A stretch of 64,000 nt of DNA from Homoserinimonas aerilata. Lineage in GTDB: Bacteria; Actinomycetota; Actinomycetes; Actinomycetales; Microbacteriaceae. The stretch is taken from the NCBI RefSeq assembly GCF_006716125.1, contig NZ_VFOM01000001.1, positions 1,922,001 to 1,986,000 of the forward strand, written 5' to 3'. Position numbers and translations under genes: made by a program. Each line of letters starts with the position of its first letter. Positions within the stretch are counted from its first letter, which is position 1. Shown here piece after piece: positions 35,460 to 43,139 of this stretch. The notes beneath the pieces were generated by a model. That model worked only from the letters and a program-made list of their open reading frames with translations. It searched no databases and had not been told where the DNA came from.

Positions 35460-36175
35460 GCCGTCTCGACCTTCGCGACGAAGCGGTAGCCGAAACCCTG
35501 CTCGGTGTCGACGAAACGGGGTGCCGTTGCATCGTCGCCGAGCACGCGGCGCAGCTCCGCGATGCGGTGATCGACGGCCCGGCTCGACGACGCGAAGTCG
35601 AGACCCCACAGGGTCGCAAGCAGACGCTCGCGGGAGTGGACCTCCTGCGGGTGCGCCATCAGATACTCGAGCAACGTCAACGCCTTGGGGGTGAGCGTCA
35701 GCTCCTGATCGCCGCGCCACACCCGACGCGCCGTGCGATCGAGCAGCAGCTCGTGCGCGCGCAGCCGGGTGGCCGACTGCAGTCCGTCGCCTCCCTGCGC
35801 CGAACGCCGGAGAACCGCCCGCACCCGCGAGAGCAGCTCCTGCGGGTCGAAGGGCTTGTTCAGGTAGTCGTCGGCGCCCTCATCCAGCGCCGCACTGCGC
35901 TCCCACGACTCGCCGACCTGGGTGAGCAGGATGATCGGAAGCCGCATCCGCCCCGCCCGCACGCGACGGACGAACTCCCGCCCGTCCAGATGCGGCATCA
36001 CCACATCGCACACCACGATGTCGGGAACCTCCCGCTCGACCTCGGCGAGGCCCGCCCGACCGTCGGATGCAACCCGCACCTCGAATCCGCAGCGCTCAAG
36101 AAAAGCGCCGAGCGCGGTCGTGATCGCCTCATCGTCGTCGACGAGAAGCAGCCGGGGGCGGGGAGACTCTGACAC
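35456..36175 (-). CDS. OmpR/PhoB-type response regulator
   Basis: 239 aa. Receiver domain with acidic pocket LLLVDDDEAI, phospho-acceptor Asp in DIVVCDVVMPHLDG, Thr/Ser switch (ILLTQVGE) and Lys in YLNKPFDPQEL. A C-terminal winged helix follows (LTPKALTLLEYLMAHPQEVHSRERLL, then VDHRIAELRRVLGDD). GTG start 5 bp after the DUF3060 lipoprotein stop. Together with the kinase it likely controls the two lipoprotein genes upstream (inference). Confidence 0.95.
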   Translation of the reverse strand: MSESPRPRLLLVDDDEAITTALGAFLERCGFEVRVASDGRAGLAEVEREVPDIVVCDVVMPHLDGREFVRRVRAGRMRLPIILLTQVGESWERSAALDEGADDYLNKPFDPQELLSRVRAVLRRSAQGGDGLQSATRLRAHELLLDRTARRVWRGDQELTLTPKALTLLEYLMAHPQEVHSRERLLATLWGLDFASSSRAVDHRIAELRRVLGDDATAPRFVDTEQGFGYRFVAKVETA

Positions 36176-36180
36176 AGCGC

Positions 36181-36705
36181 TCAGCCTGCCATGAGGATGT
36201 TGCCGACGCCGCCATCATCGACATCCGGCGTCGCCCCCGACCAGCGCACCTCGTTCGCGTCACCCGACACGGTGAGCGTGCCCACAGCATCCGCGTAGAC
36301 GAGGTTGCCGACGCCGCTGACCTCAAGGGTTCCGACGTTGCCGACGAGCACCGCGCCGGCATCCATGTTCACCAGAAGGTGATCGCAGTCGCCGTCGATG
36401 ACGATGGCCGCGCCGTCCTGCTCGAGCACGAGCTCGCCGTCACAGCGCACCGTCGTGGATGCGATGCTGCGCACCTCCTCGCGCGCGGCGGCAGCATCCG
36501 CGGCATTCGAATCGGGAAGTTCGGTGCCGGTCTCGCCCGAATCCGTCTCGCCGGCATCCGGCGCCGGTTCGCCCGTCGAGCCCTGCGAAGACGTGCCCGA
36601 GCCACGCGGCCCATCGGGGCCCGTCAGGGCGACAGAACAGCCGACGAGAGAAGCAGCGAGCGAGGCGGTCAGGATGCCCGTGAGCAGGATGCGAGAAGTG
36701 CGCAT
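36181..36705 (-). CDS. DUF3060-domain lipoprotein
   Basis: 174 aa. Lipobox LAASLVGC (Cys23), a Gly/Ser/Glu-rich spacer, then a DUF3060 domain: repeated short strands with the pattern IDGDCDHLLVNMDAGAVLVGN, TLEVSGVGNLVYADAV and GTLTVSGDANEVRW, probably a small beta-helix. Its function is unknown. It is the first gene of the operon with the response regulator and kinase, 24 bp after the OmpA-like gene. Confidence 0.85.
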   Translation of the reverse strand: MRTSRILLTGILTASLAASLVGCSVALTGPDGPRGSGTSSQGSTGEPAPDAGETDSGETGTELPDSNAADAAAAREEVRSIASTTVRCDGELVLEQDGAAIVIDGDCDHLLVNMDAGAVLVGNVGTLEVSGVGNLVYADAVGTLTVSGDANEVRWSGATPDVDDGGVGNILMAG

Positions 36706-36728
36706 GAAGGTCTCTTTCGTGAGGAGGA

Positions 36729-37898
36729 TCAGAATGTGGCCGGGAGGAAGATCTCGACCCGACGGTTCAGCTGCCGCCCGGCAGGATTGTCGACCCCGCC
36801 GATCTCGTTCGCGGCGACCGGCCGGGACTCGCCGAAGCCCTCGGCCACGAGAGCGGTGCCGACGCCGGCACCCTCCAGCGCCTTCACGACCGACCGCGCC
36901 CGGGCCTCAGACAGGGTCTGGTTGTAGTCGGAGGAGCCGATCGCGTCGGTGTGGCCGGAGACGACGGCCTGCGTCGCCTTCACCGCGGTGAGGACCTCGG
37001 CGACCGTGCTCAGCGTGGCTGCGGCGTCGGCGCGCACATCACTCTTGTCGAAGTCGAACAGAACCGCATCGCTGAAGGTGATCGTCGTGCCGCAGGATTC
37101 GATGGGCGACAGCGCGGTGAGCGGCGGGAACACACCCAGCTCGGGCACCGGCGGAATCGGGTCGACCTCGACCGGAACCCCGTTCACCTCGCCGGTGCCG
37201 TCGCCGCGGTTCTGGATCGAAAGAGTGCCATCCGAATAGTTGCCTGATCCGTCACCGTAGTTCTGGATGGACACCGTGCCATCGGTGAAGTTGCCGGAAC
37301 CGTCACCGTAGTTCTGGATCGACACCGTGCCATCCGTGTAATTGCCCGAACCGTCACCATAGATCTGGATGGACAGCGTCGCACCCGAATAGTTGCCGGA
37401 ACCATCGCCATAGTTCTGGATCGACACGGTGCCGTCGGAGTAGTTGCCCGAACCATCACCGTAGTTCTGGATGGTGACGCCGTTGATGGTCGCATTGCCC
37501 GAACCGTCGCCATAGTTCTGGATGGAACCATCCGGGCCGGTGTAATTGCCGGAACCATCGCCATACAGCTGGGCGCTCCCCTGGCCCGAGATGACCGTGC
37601 CCGCCTCATCACAGTGCGCGGGCGCGACCGTCATCCCGGGGATGTCGCCGAAACTGTCACTGACCTCGATCGTGAACGCCGAAGCGGAGGAATCGAGCAG
37701 CGCGAGATCGGGGAGCAGAAAGAGCGGCACCGGCGGGAAGTCGCCGACAGCGTAGCCGGGCACAACGGGCACGCCCGCGGACTTCGGCTTCGCTGACGGG
37801 CTGGACGAGGCCGGGGCCGCCTCTGGTGCGGGGCTCGCGCATCCGCTCAGCAGAATCGTGGCGAGCGCGACAGGCGCGAGAAGGGCGAAGGGGGGCAT
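36729..37898 (-). CDS. Lipoprotein with eight 17-residue repeats and C-terminal OmpA domain
   Basis: 389 aa. Lipobox TILLSGC (Cys20), an Ala/Ser/Pro-rich spacer, then a repeat array: eight units of the type NYGDGSGNYSDGTVSIQ, about 17 residues each. The C-terminal OmpA/MotB domain has LFDFDKSDVRADAAATLS, SGHTDAIGSSDYNQTLSEARA and GRQLNRRVEIF, which binds peptidoglycan. The repeats probably stack as a beta-solenoid, like the DUF3060 protein encoded next door. I infer a cell-wall-bound scaffold or sensor. The ATG at 37898 lies just before the signal peptide. Confidence 0.88.
   Translation of the reverse strand: MPPFALLAPVALATILLSGCASPAPEAAPASSSPSAKPKSAGVPVVPGYAVGDFPPVPLFLLPDLALLDSSASAFTIEVSDSFGDIPGMTVAPAHCDEAGTVISGQGSAQLYGDGSGNYTGPDGSIQNYGDGSGNATINGVTIQNYGDGSGNYSDGTVSIQNYGDGSGNYSGATLSIQIYGDGSGNYTDGTVSIQNYGDGSGNFTDGTVSIQNYGDGSGNYSDGTLSIQNRGDGTGEVNGVPVEVDPIPPVPELGVFPPLTALSPIESCGTTITFSDAVLFDFDKSDVRADAAATLSTVAEVLTAVKATQAVVSGHTDAIGSSDYNQTLSEARARSVVKALEGAGVGTALVAEGFGESRPVAANEIGGVDNPAGRQLNRRVEIFLPATF
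37190..37590. repeat. 51-bp coding tandem repeat
   Basis: Eight copies of about 51 bp encode the YGDGSGN repeats of the OmpA-like lipoprotein. Several neighbouring copies are nearly identical in DNA, so copy number could vary between strains. Confidence 0.9.
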
Positions 37899-37990
37899 GT
37901 GTCGAGAATATCGAGTGGATGTCGCGGGGCTGTCGCAGCGGTGTCGCAACTTTGCGACATCCACGCGGGCACTGCAGCGGGGTGACCGTG

Positions 37991-38060
37991 GTGACGGCTG
38001 TGGTTTGTCGCGACGGCTGCAGAACGTTCTGCAGCCGTCGCGACAAACCACAGCCGTCAC
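37991..38060. repeat. Perfect 70-bp palindrome
   Basis: Two 35-bp arms match with no mismatch and no spacer (centre GAACGTTC). The ends are GTGACGGCTG and CAGCCGTCAC. It ends 13 bp from the galE stop. A smaller hairpin, TGTCGCAA-CT-TTGCGACA, lies at 37942-37959. There is no T-run, so it is not a classical terminator, though it could still stop or stabilise galE mRNA. Confidence 0.95.
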
Positions 38061-38073
38061 GGAGTTCGAGCTC

Positions 38074-39087
38074 CTACGAGGCGTAGCCGCGCGGGTTCTG
38101 CGACTGCCAGCGCCACGAGTCGGCGCACGCCTCGTCGATAGACCTCTTCGCGCTCCAGCCGAGCTCCTGCGCCGCGAGAGACGCATCCGCGAACGTCGCC
38201 GGGTCGTCTCCGGGCCGCCGCGCGACCACCTCGTACGGGATCGGCTGCCCGCTCGCCCGCCGGAACGACTCAATCAGCTCCAGCACCGACGTCGCCGTGC
38301 CGCTGCCCAGGTTGTAGACGCGCGAACCAGGCTCCAGACGGTCGAGCGCCGCAACATGCCCCTCAGCGAGGTCCATCACGTGCAGATAGTCGCGCAGGCC
38401 CGTGCCGTCAGGCGTGTCGTAATCGTTGCCGAAGACGCGCACCAGCGGCAGCTTGCCCACAGCAACCTGCAGCACGAACGGCGCCAGATTGTTGGGGATC
38501 TGGGCCGGGTCCTCGCCGATGCGCCCGCTCGGATGCGCGCCGATCGGATTGAAATACCGCAGCACCGTCGCCTGCAGCGCAGGGTCGGCCGCCGCCGCAT
38601 CCGCCAGAATCTGCTCGATCATGAACTTCGTCTTGCCGTAGGGGTGCGACACGTCGACCCCCGCCTGATCCGACTCGCGGAACGGCGGCGTCGCATGCGC
38701 ACCATAGACCGTCGCCGTCGAGCTGAACACGATCCGCTCGACACCGGATGCCCGCATCGCCTCCAACAGGCTCAGCGTCGACTCCAGATTGGTGCCGTAG
38801 TAGCGCAGCGGCTGCGCCACCGACTCCCCCACCGCCTTCAGCCCCGCCAGATGGATGACCGCCTCGATGCCCTCCTCGCGCAGGATCGCTGTCAGCGCAT
38901 CCTGCTGCCGCAGATCCAGCTCATGGAACGGAACCTGCCGCCCCGTGAGCTCGCGCACCCGGCGCACAGCCTCCTCGCTGCTGTTGCTGAGGTCGTCGAC
39001 GATGACAGGGTCGTGCCCCGCCTCGACGAGGGCGACTGCCGTATGCGTTCCAATGTAGCCGGCGCCGCCGGTCAGGAGGATCTTCAC
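38074..39087 (-). CDS. galE: UDP-glucose 4-epimerase
   Basis: 337 aa. SDR fold: KILLTGGAGYIGTHTAVAL (GxxGxxG), VIVDDLSNSSEEA, the catalytic Ser in FSSTATVYG and YxxxK in YGKTKFMIEQIL. It interconverts UDP-glucose and UDP-galactose. The GTG at 39087 has AGGA 5 nt upstream and is preferred over a TTG at 39093. The 70-bp palindrome lies just past the stop. Confidence 0.95.
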   Translation of the reverse strand: MKILLTGGAGYIGTHTAVALVEAGHDPVIVDDLSNSSEEAVRRVRELTGRQVPFHELDLRQQDALTAILREEGIEAVIHLAGLKAVGESVAQPLRYYGTNLESTLSLLEAMRASGVERIVFSSTATVYGAHATPPFRESDQAGVDVSHPYGKTKFMIEQILADAAAADPALQATVLRYFNPIGAHPSGRIGEDPAQIPNNLAPFVLQVAVGKLPLVRVFGNDYDTPDGTGLRDYLHVMDLAEGHVAALDRLEPGSRVYNLGSGTATSVLELIESFRRASGQPIPYEVVARRPGDDPATFADASLAAQELGWSAKRSIDEACADSWRWQSQNPRGYAS

Positions 39088-39129
39088 ACCCAAATCCTAT
39101 GGGCAGCGCCGTGGGCGGGCATCCGTCGC

Positions 39130-39795
39130 TCAGGCGAAGTCGGGGTCGGGCGCACTGTCGTACACGAAGTCGATCTTGGGGCCGCGACCACTGCTGAGAA
39201 CCCCGTTGCTCTCCTCCAGATAGCACGAACCGCACAGCGACTCGTAGGTCACATCGAGACCATCGATGGCCACCTGGTCGCCCGCGAAGATGAACGTGTC
39301 GCCGACCTTGCGCGCATTGAACACGGCCTTGCGCCCGCAGCGGCAGATCGTCTTGAGCTCCTCAAGCGAATGCGCGACCTCCAGCAGGCGGCGGCTGCCC
39401 GGGAACGCGACCGTCTGAAAATCGGTGCGGATGCCGTAGGCCAGCACCGGAACACCCTCAAGGATCGAGATGCGCAGCAGATCATCCACCTGTGACTCGG
39501 CCAGAAACTGCGCCTCATCGACGAGCAGGCAGCTCACATCGAGACCCGTGTCGCGGAGCACCCGGGCGCGATTCGACTCGAACAGCGAATAAATGTCCTC
39601 GCCGGGCGCGACCGTGAAGTCGACCGTGCGGGTCACGCCGAGACGCGACACGATCTGGTCGTCGCCCTTCGTGTCGATGCGCGGCTTCGCCAGAAGCACC
39701 TGCTGCCCGCGCTCCTCATAGTTGTAGGCGGCCTGCAGCAGCGCCGTGCTCTTGCCGCTGTTCATCGCCCCGTAGCGGAAGTACAGCTTCGCCAT
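39130..39795 (-). CDS. tdk: Thymidine kinase
   Basis: 221 aa. Type II TK: P-loop YFRYGAMNSGKSTALLQ, DEAQFL Walker-B motif (LLVDEAQFLAESQV) and a Zn site with CRCGRKAVF and CGSCYL. It phosphorylates thymidine in salvage. The ATG overlaps the response regulator stop by one base (TAATG), so it is the last cistron of the kinase/LuxR operon, an unusual companion. Confidence 0.95.
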   Translation of the reverse strand: MAKLYFRYGAMNSGKSTALLQAAYNYEERGQQVLLAKPRIDTKGDDQIVSRLGVTRTVDFTVAPGEDIYSLFESNRARVLRDTGLDVSCLLVDEAQFLAESQVDDLLRISILEGVPVLAYGIRTDFQTVAFPGSRRLLEVAHSLEELKTICRCGRKAVFNARKVGDTFIFAGDQVAIDGLDVTYESLCGSCYLEESNGVLSSGRGPKIDFVYDSAPDPDFA

Positions 39796-40514
39796 TACTG
39801 CAGGTACCCGTCCTCCGCCGCACGGCGGATGAGTTCGGCCTTCTTGCTGGCTGGCCGGTTCGCCTTCGCATACTTCTCACGCACACGCCGCAGGTAGGTC
39901 TTCGCCGTCTCGTACTGCACGTTCATGCGGTTGGCCACCTCCGTCGTGCTGTGGCCCGTGACGTACAGCTTGAGGGCGTCGATCTCGCCCTGACTGAGCT
40001 TGGGCCGGGTCTGATTGGTGGCGCCGGTGGGCAGCGGCCGCCAGTCCTTCTGAAGCTGATCGCGACGCTCGACGCCCATCACGCGGCGTGCGGCATCCAT
40101 CACCTCATTCATCGGCAGCGACTTCGACAGGAACGCCGCGGCACCTGCGGCGAGCGCCCTGTCGCGGGCGTCACGGGTGTCGAGGCTGGTCAGCACGATG
40201 ACCTTCGCCCCCGCGGCACGACAGGTGCGCACGCGAGCCTCGATCGACACGGGCTCGCGCAACTGGAAGTCGATGAAGACGAGATCGGTCGGGAACTGGT
40301 CGCTGTGCACCAGCTCGAGCCAGGTGTGAGCGCTGAGCACCAGATCGAAGTCAGACGCGTTCGCGTTGATCCAACTGCTCAGGCTGTCGAGGAGCACCTC
40401 ATGGTCGTCGAGGAGAGCGAGACGGATGCGACGCTCATCACTCTCCGCAGCCACCAGAGACGGGTCTTGGGCATCCCCGCCGTCGAGAACATCGCCCCGA
40501 GTCACGCTACTCAT
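39795..40514 (-). CDS. LuxR-family response regulator
   Basis: 239 aa. Receiver domain: RIRLALLDDHEVLLDSL, phospho-acceptor Asp in DLVFIDFQLREP, switch region VIVLTSLDTRDA and Lys in AFLSKSLPMNEV. The C-terminal HTH is LuxR-like (LSQGEIDALKLYVTGHSTTEVANRM, then TAKTYLRRVREKYA). The upstream kinase-like gene overlaps it by 8 bp, and tdk follows. It is the likely DNA-binding output of the two kinases and a candidate reader of the TGTACCCC boxes (inference). Confidence 0.93.
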   Translation of the reverse strand: MSSVTRGDVLDGGDAQDPSLVAAESDERRIRLALLDDHEVLLDSLSSWINANASDFDLVLSAHTWLELVHSDQFPTDLVFIDFQLREPVSIEARVRTCRAAGAKVIVLTSLDTRDARDRALAAGAAAFLSKSLPMNEVMDAARRVMGVERRDQLQKDWRPLPTGATNQTRPKLSQGEIDALKLYVTGHSTTEVANRMNVQYETAKTYLRRVREKYAKANRPASKKAELIRRAAEDGYLQ

Positions 40515-41673
40515 ACGAGAATCTTAGTGTCAGCACGGATTGCAGGTACTCGACGCTCAGATCGTCGAACACGACCCGGAGCACGGCGATGTACGGACCG
40601 AAGCGATTCTTGACCGCATTCTCGCTCAGCTCGACCCGCGCCGACACGAGCCCCTGGCAGCGCTCGCCCGCCCGCGCGAGCTCGATCTCCAGCTGCTGCG
40701 GGCGGTTGCCGGCCTGATCGAAGATGGCGACCACGAGGGCGCGGATGCCCGTTCGCTGGTCGTAACTCATACGGTTCGCGACGTTGTCGTCGTCGAACAC
40801 GGCGCGGTCCGTGGGCGGCTCGTCGCCGTCGCGGCGCACCCGCAGGCGCAGGCCCTCCACCAGATTCTCGAGCTAGGTGCGGTCGACCTCTGCGACCATG
40901 ACCCGACGGATCGCATCCGCTATCAATCTGGCCCGCTCGCGGTCGGCGTCATCGATCGTCTCGCCGCGCAGCACCTCGCTGAGGAACGGCACGACCTCGC
41001 GGTTGAGGATCGTGACCCGATCCTGCTGCACGGAGCGGGCGATGCCGGACTCCCGCTCACTCGACAGGCGGTTGGCCGCCCGGCGGGCACGCCGCTGCCA
41101 GCGTTCGAGCGAATGGATGGCGCTGAGCGAGAACGCGGCCGACGCCAGATTGAGCGCCAGCAGAGGCATAACCACGACGGCGATGACCGCGGCCGACGGG
41201 ATGCCGAGCTTCAACGGGGCCACCTGGAGCAGCGTGATGAAACCCACCGCGATCGTCGCCAGGCCGCCGATCGCCACGATCTCGCGGGCCGGCCGGTATG
41301 GGGTGAGGGCGATGTAGAGCAGGCCGAGCGCGGCGGGGCCGGCCCAGCTCAGCCCGAAGGCCTCATCCGTGTACCACATGGACAGGGAGAGCAGGAGGGT
41401 CGCGAGCACGCCCAGGACGGCAACCCAGTGGTGCGCGCTCCGGGTCACCGGCCCGCGATAGGGATCGGTGGCGATGACGACGATGGCGCTCGCCCCACCC
41501 ACGGCCATCAGCCCCATGACCGCGAGCGGACCGTTCGCGATGGTGTCGATGGACGAGACGACGACGACGGCGACGAACAGGAACGCCGAGAGGGCGGCGG
41601 CGAGGGTGAGGATGCGGTTGCTGAACGCCCCGACCGGGTCGAGCTGCTGGCGGGTCCGTTCGAGTGGCGTCAT
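40507..41673 (-). pseudogene. Kinase-like membrane protein split by an in-frame TAG
   Basis: Codons 1-266 encode a membrane protein (five or six helices, e.g. LTLAAALSAFLFVAVVVVSS, HHWVAVLGVLATLLLSLSM) and a dimerisation-like helical region (RQRRARRAANRLSSERESG). A TAG at 40873-40875 follows VAEVDRT, and the same frame continues for 121 codons (LENLVEGLRLRV ... LRVVFDDLSVEYLQSVLTLRF). Overlaps with both neighbours (ATGA with the kinase, 8 bp with the response regulator) are preserved. A TGG-to-TAG change would explain it. Alternatives: two proteins (restart at GTG 40860), readthrough, or a sequencing error. Confidence 0.75.
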
Positions 41674-42974
41674 GCCGGCTCCCCCGTCGACTCGACCGCC
41701 ACGGACAGTTCATTCGCAGGGGCGGCCTCCGCACGGGCAGCCTCCGCAGGGGCGGCGGATGCGACCGGGGCGATTGCCGGCACAGCACCCGGCGCGACAG
41801 GCAGCTGGAGGAGGATCGAGGTTCCGCTGCCCGGCGTCGACCAGATCTGCACGACGCCGCCGACCGCCTCGATGCGACGCCGCACCGAGTTCTTCAGGCC
41901 CAACCTGTCGGCGCCGATCACAGCATCCGAGAACCCCTTGCCCGCATCGATGACCATGACGGAGATCTCGTCGGGGGCGCCATAGACCGCCACCTCGGCC
42001 TTCATGACCCCCGAATGCTTGACCACGTTGACGAGGCACTGCTTGACGGCGAGGCCGAGGGCCGTGTTCCTGATGCGATCCAGCCGGGTGATCGCGGCGA
42101 TGTCACCCGTGCCGATGACGTCGAGCCCCATCCTGCGCGCCTCCAGGATGGCCGAGTTCAACGGCAGCGTGCGCCAGTCGACGAGCGCCTCCTCCGTCGC
42201 GGAGGACAGATCCTCGTTCAGCCACTCCTGCCCGATGAGGATCTGCAGATCGTGCTCGATCTGCGTCTTCTGCACAGGATCGAGCCTGTCGCTCGTGGAC
42301 GACGCGATCGCCGCCAGGTGGCTGAGGATCGTGTCGTGCATGAGGGCCGCCGCGCGAAGCTCCATGCGGGCCCGGATGTCGTCGAGCAGTTCGTCACGGG
42401 CGGCACGATGCAGGCGTGGCTGCGTCTTGTGGGCCAGACTCGTCGACACGAAGCCGAGCACGGAGACGCTGTACGCGATCAGGAGCGCAGCGAGCGTCAC
42501 CGGATCGAACTGCACGGACAGCCCGGACTGGAGCAGCGCGGCCGCGGCGGCGAACTCCGCCAACAGATAACCGGAGAGCGTCCACAGCAGCGGCGGGATG
42601 ATGCCCGCGCCGGTCCCCGCGACCATCACGAGGGCGACCTTCGGCAGCGCCAGCCACAGGATGCTGCCCTCCACAAGGGTCTGCATCTGCGTCGTGAAGA
42701 CCAACACGTACCAGTAGGTGCTCACCGCGCCGACGGCGAGATAGCCGAAAGCCGCCACTGGGCGTCGCGACCTGTCGACCCAGTAGAGCGCCCCCAGCAT
42801 GCAGGCGAGGGCCACCAGGGCAGGCCAGATCAGCAGGTCGATACGGGCCGCCGAGAAGGCGACGACGGCGAGCGTGCCGCAGAGCAGGCTCGCCAGGGCG
42901 ATCGCGTGCGCCGACTTCGCCAGGGAACGACTGAGAGCCCTCGGAACCAGATGGGAGGGCAGACCCAATGACAT
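41670..42974 (-). CDS. Membrane sensor histidine kinase (LuxR partner)
   Basis: 434 aa. About five membrane helices (21-180), then a helical dimerisation/His region with MELRAAALMHDTILSHLAAIASS (His in the HDTILS motif typical of the NarX/DesK type) and an ATPase domain with the N-box-like CLVNVVKHSG and G box VIDAGKGFSDAVIGADRLGLKNS. The C-terminal 50 residues are Ala/Pro-rich. Good SD (GGGGGGAG). The palindromic TACCCCGT site lies about 68 bp upstream. Confidence 0.9.
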   Translation of the reverse strand: MSLGLPSHLVPRALSRSLAKSAHAIALASLLCGTLAVVAFSAARIDLLIWPALVALACMLGALYWVDRSRRPVAAFGYLAVGAVSTYWYVLVFTTQMQTLVEGSILWLALPKVALVMVAGTGAGIIPPLLWTLSGYLLAEFAAAAALLQSGLSVQFDPVTLAALLIAYSVSVLGFVSTSLAHKTQPRLHRAARDELLDDIRARMELRAAALMHDTILSHLAAIASSTSDRLDPVQKTQIEHDLQILIGQEWLNEDLSSATEEALVDWRTLPLNSAILEARRMGLDVIGTGDIAAITRLDRIRNTALGLAVKQCLVNVVKHSGVMKAEVAVYGAPDEISVMVIDAGKGFSDAVIGADRLGLKNSVRRRIEAVGGVVQIWSTPGSGTSILLQLPVAPGAVPAIAPVASAAPAEAARAEAAPANELSVAVESTGEPA

Positions 42975-43041
42975 GGCGGACTCCCCCCTTTCGCCTGCGA
43001 TGGGAACTCACCTGAGTATGCCAGCAAAGAGAGGGTGAATG

Positions 43042-43060
43042 TACCCCGTTTTACGGGGTA
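43042..43060. promoter_or_regulatory. Palindromic TACCCCGT-TTT-ACGGGGTA operator candidate
   Basis: 8-bp perfect arms with a 3-bp spacer, 68 bp upstream of the sensor kinase start. Half-sites equal to TGTACCCC recur upstream of the CAP gene (six), tadA and acs. This is the only full palindrome and is well placed for autoregulation. Confidence 0.6.
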
Positions 43061-43139
43061 GACCCGGGTGAACAGGGGGTGATTCTTTGTTTTTGTGCCC
43101 CGATATAAGGGATGAGCTGCCGCGAAAAGAGACGGATGC

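Noticed and set aside
37190..37590. Regularly spaced 51-bp repeats that might be read as a CRISPR array
   Set aside because: They are in frame and encode the YGDGSGN repeats; there are no unique spacers. No other array was seen in the window.
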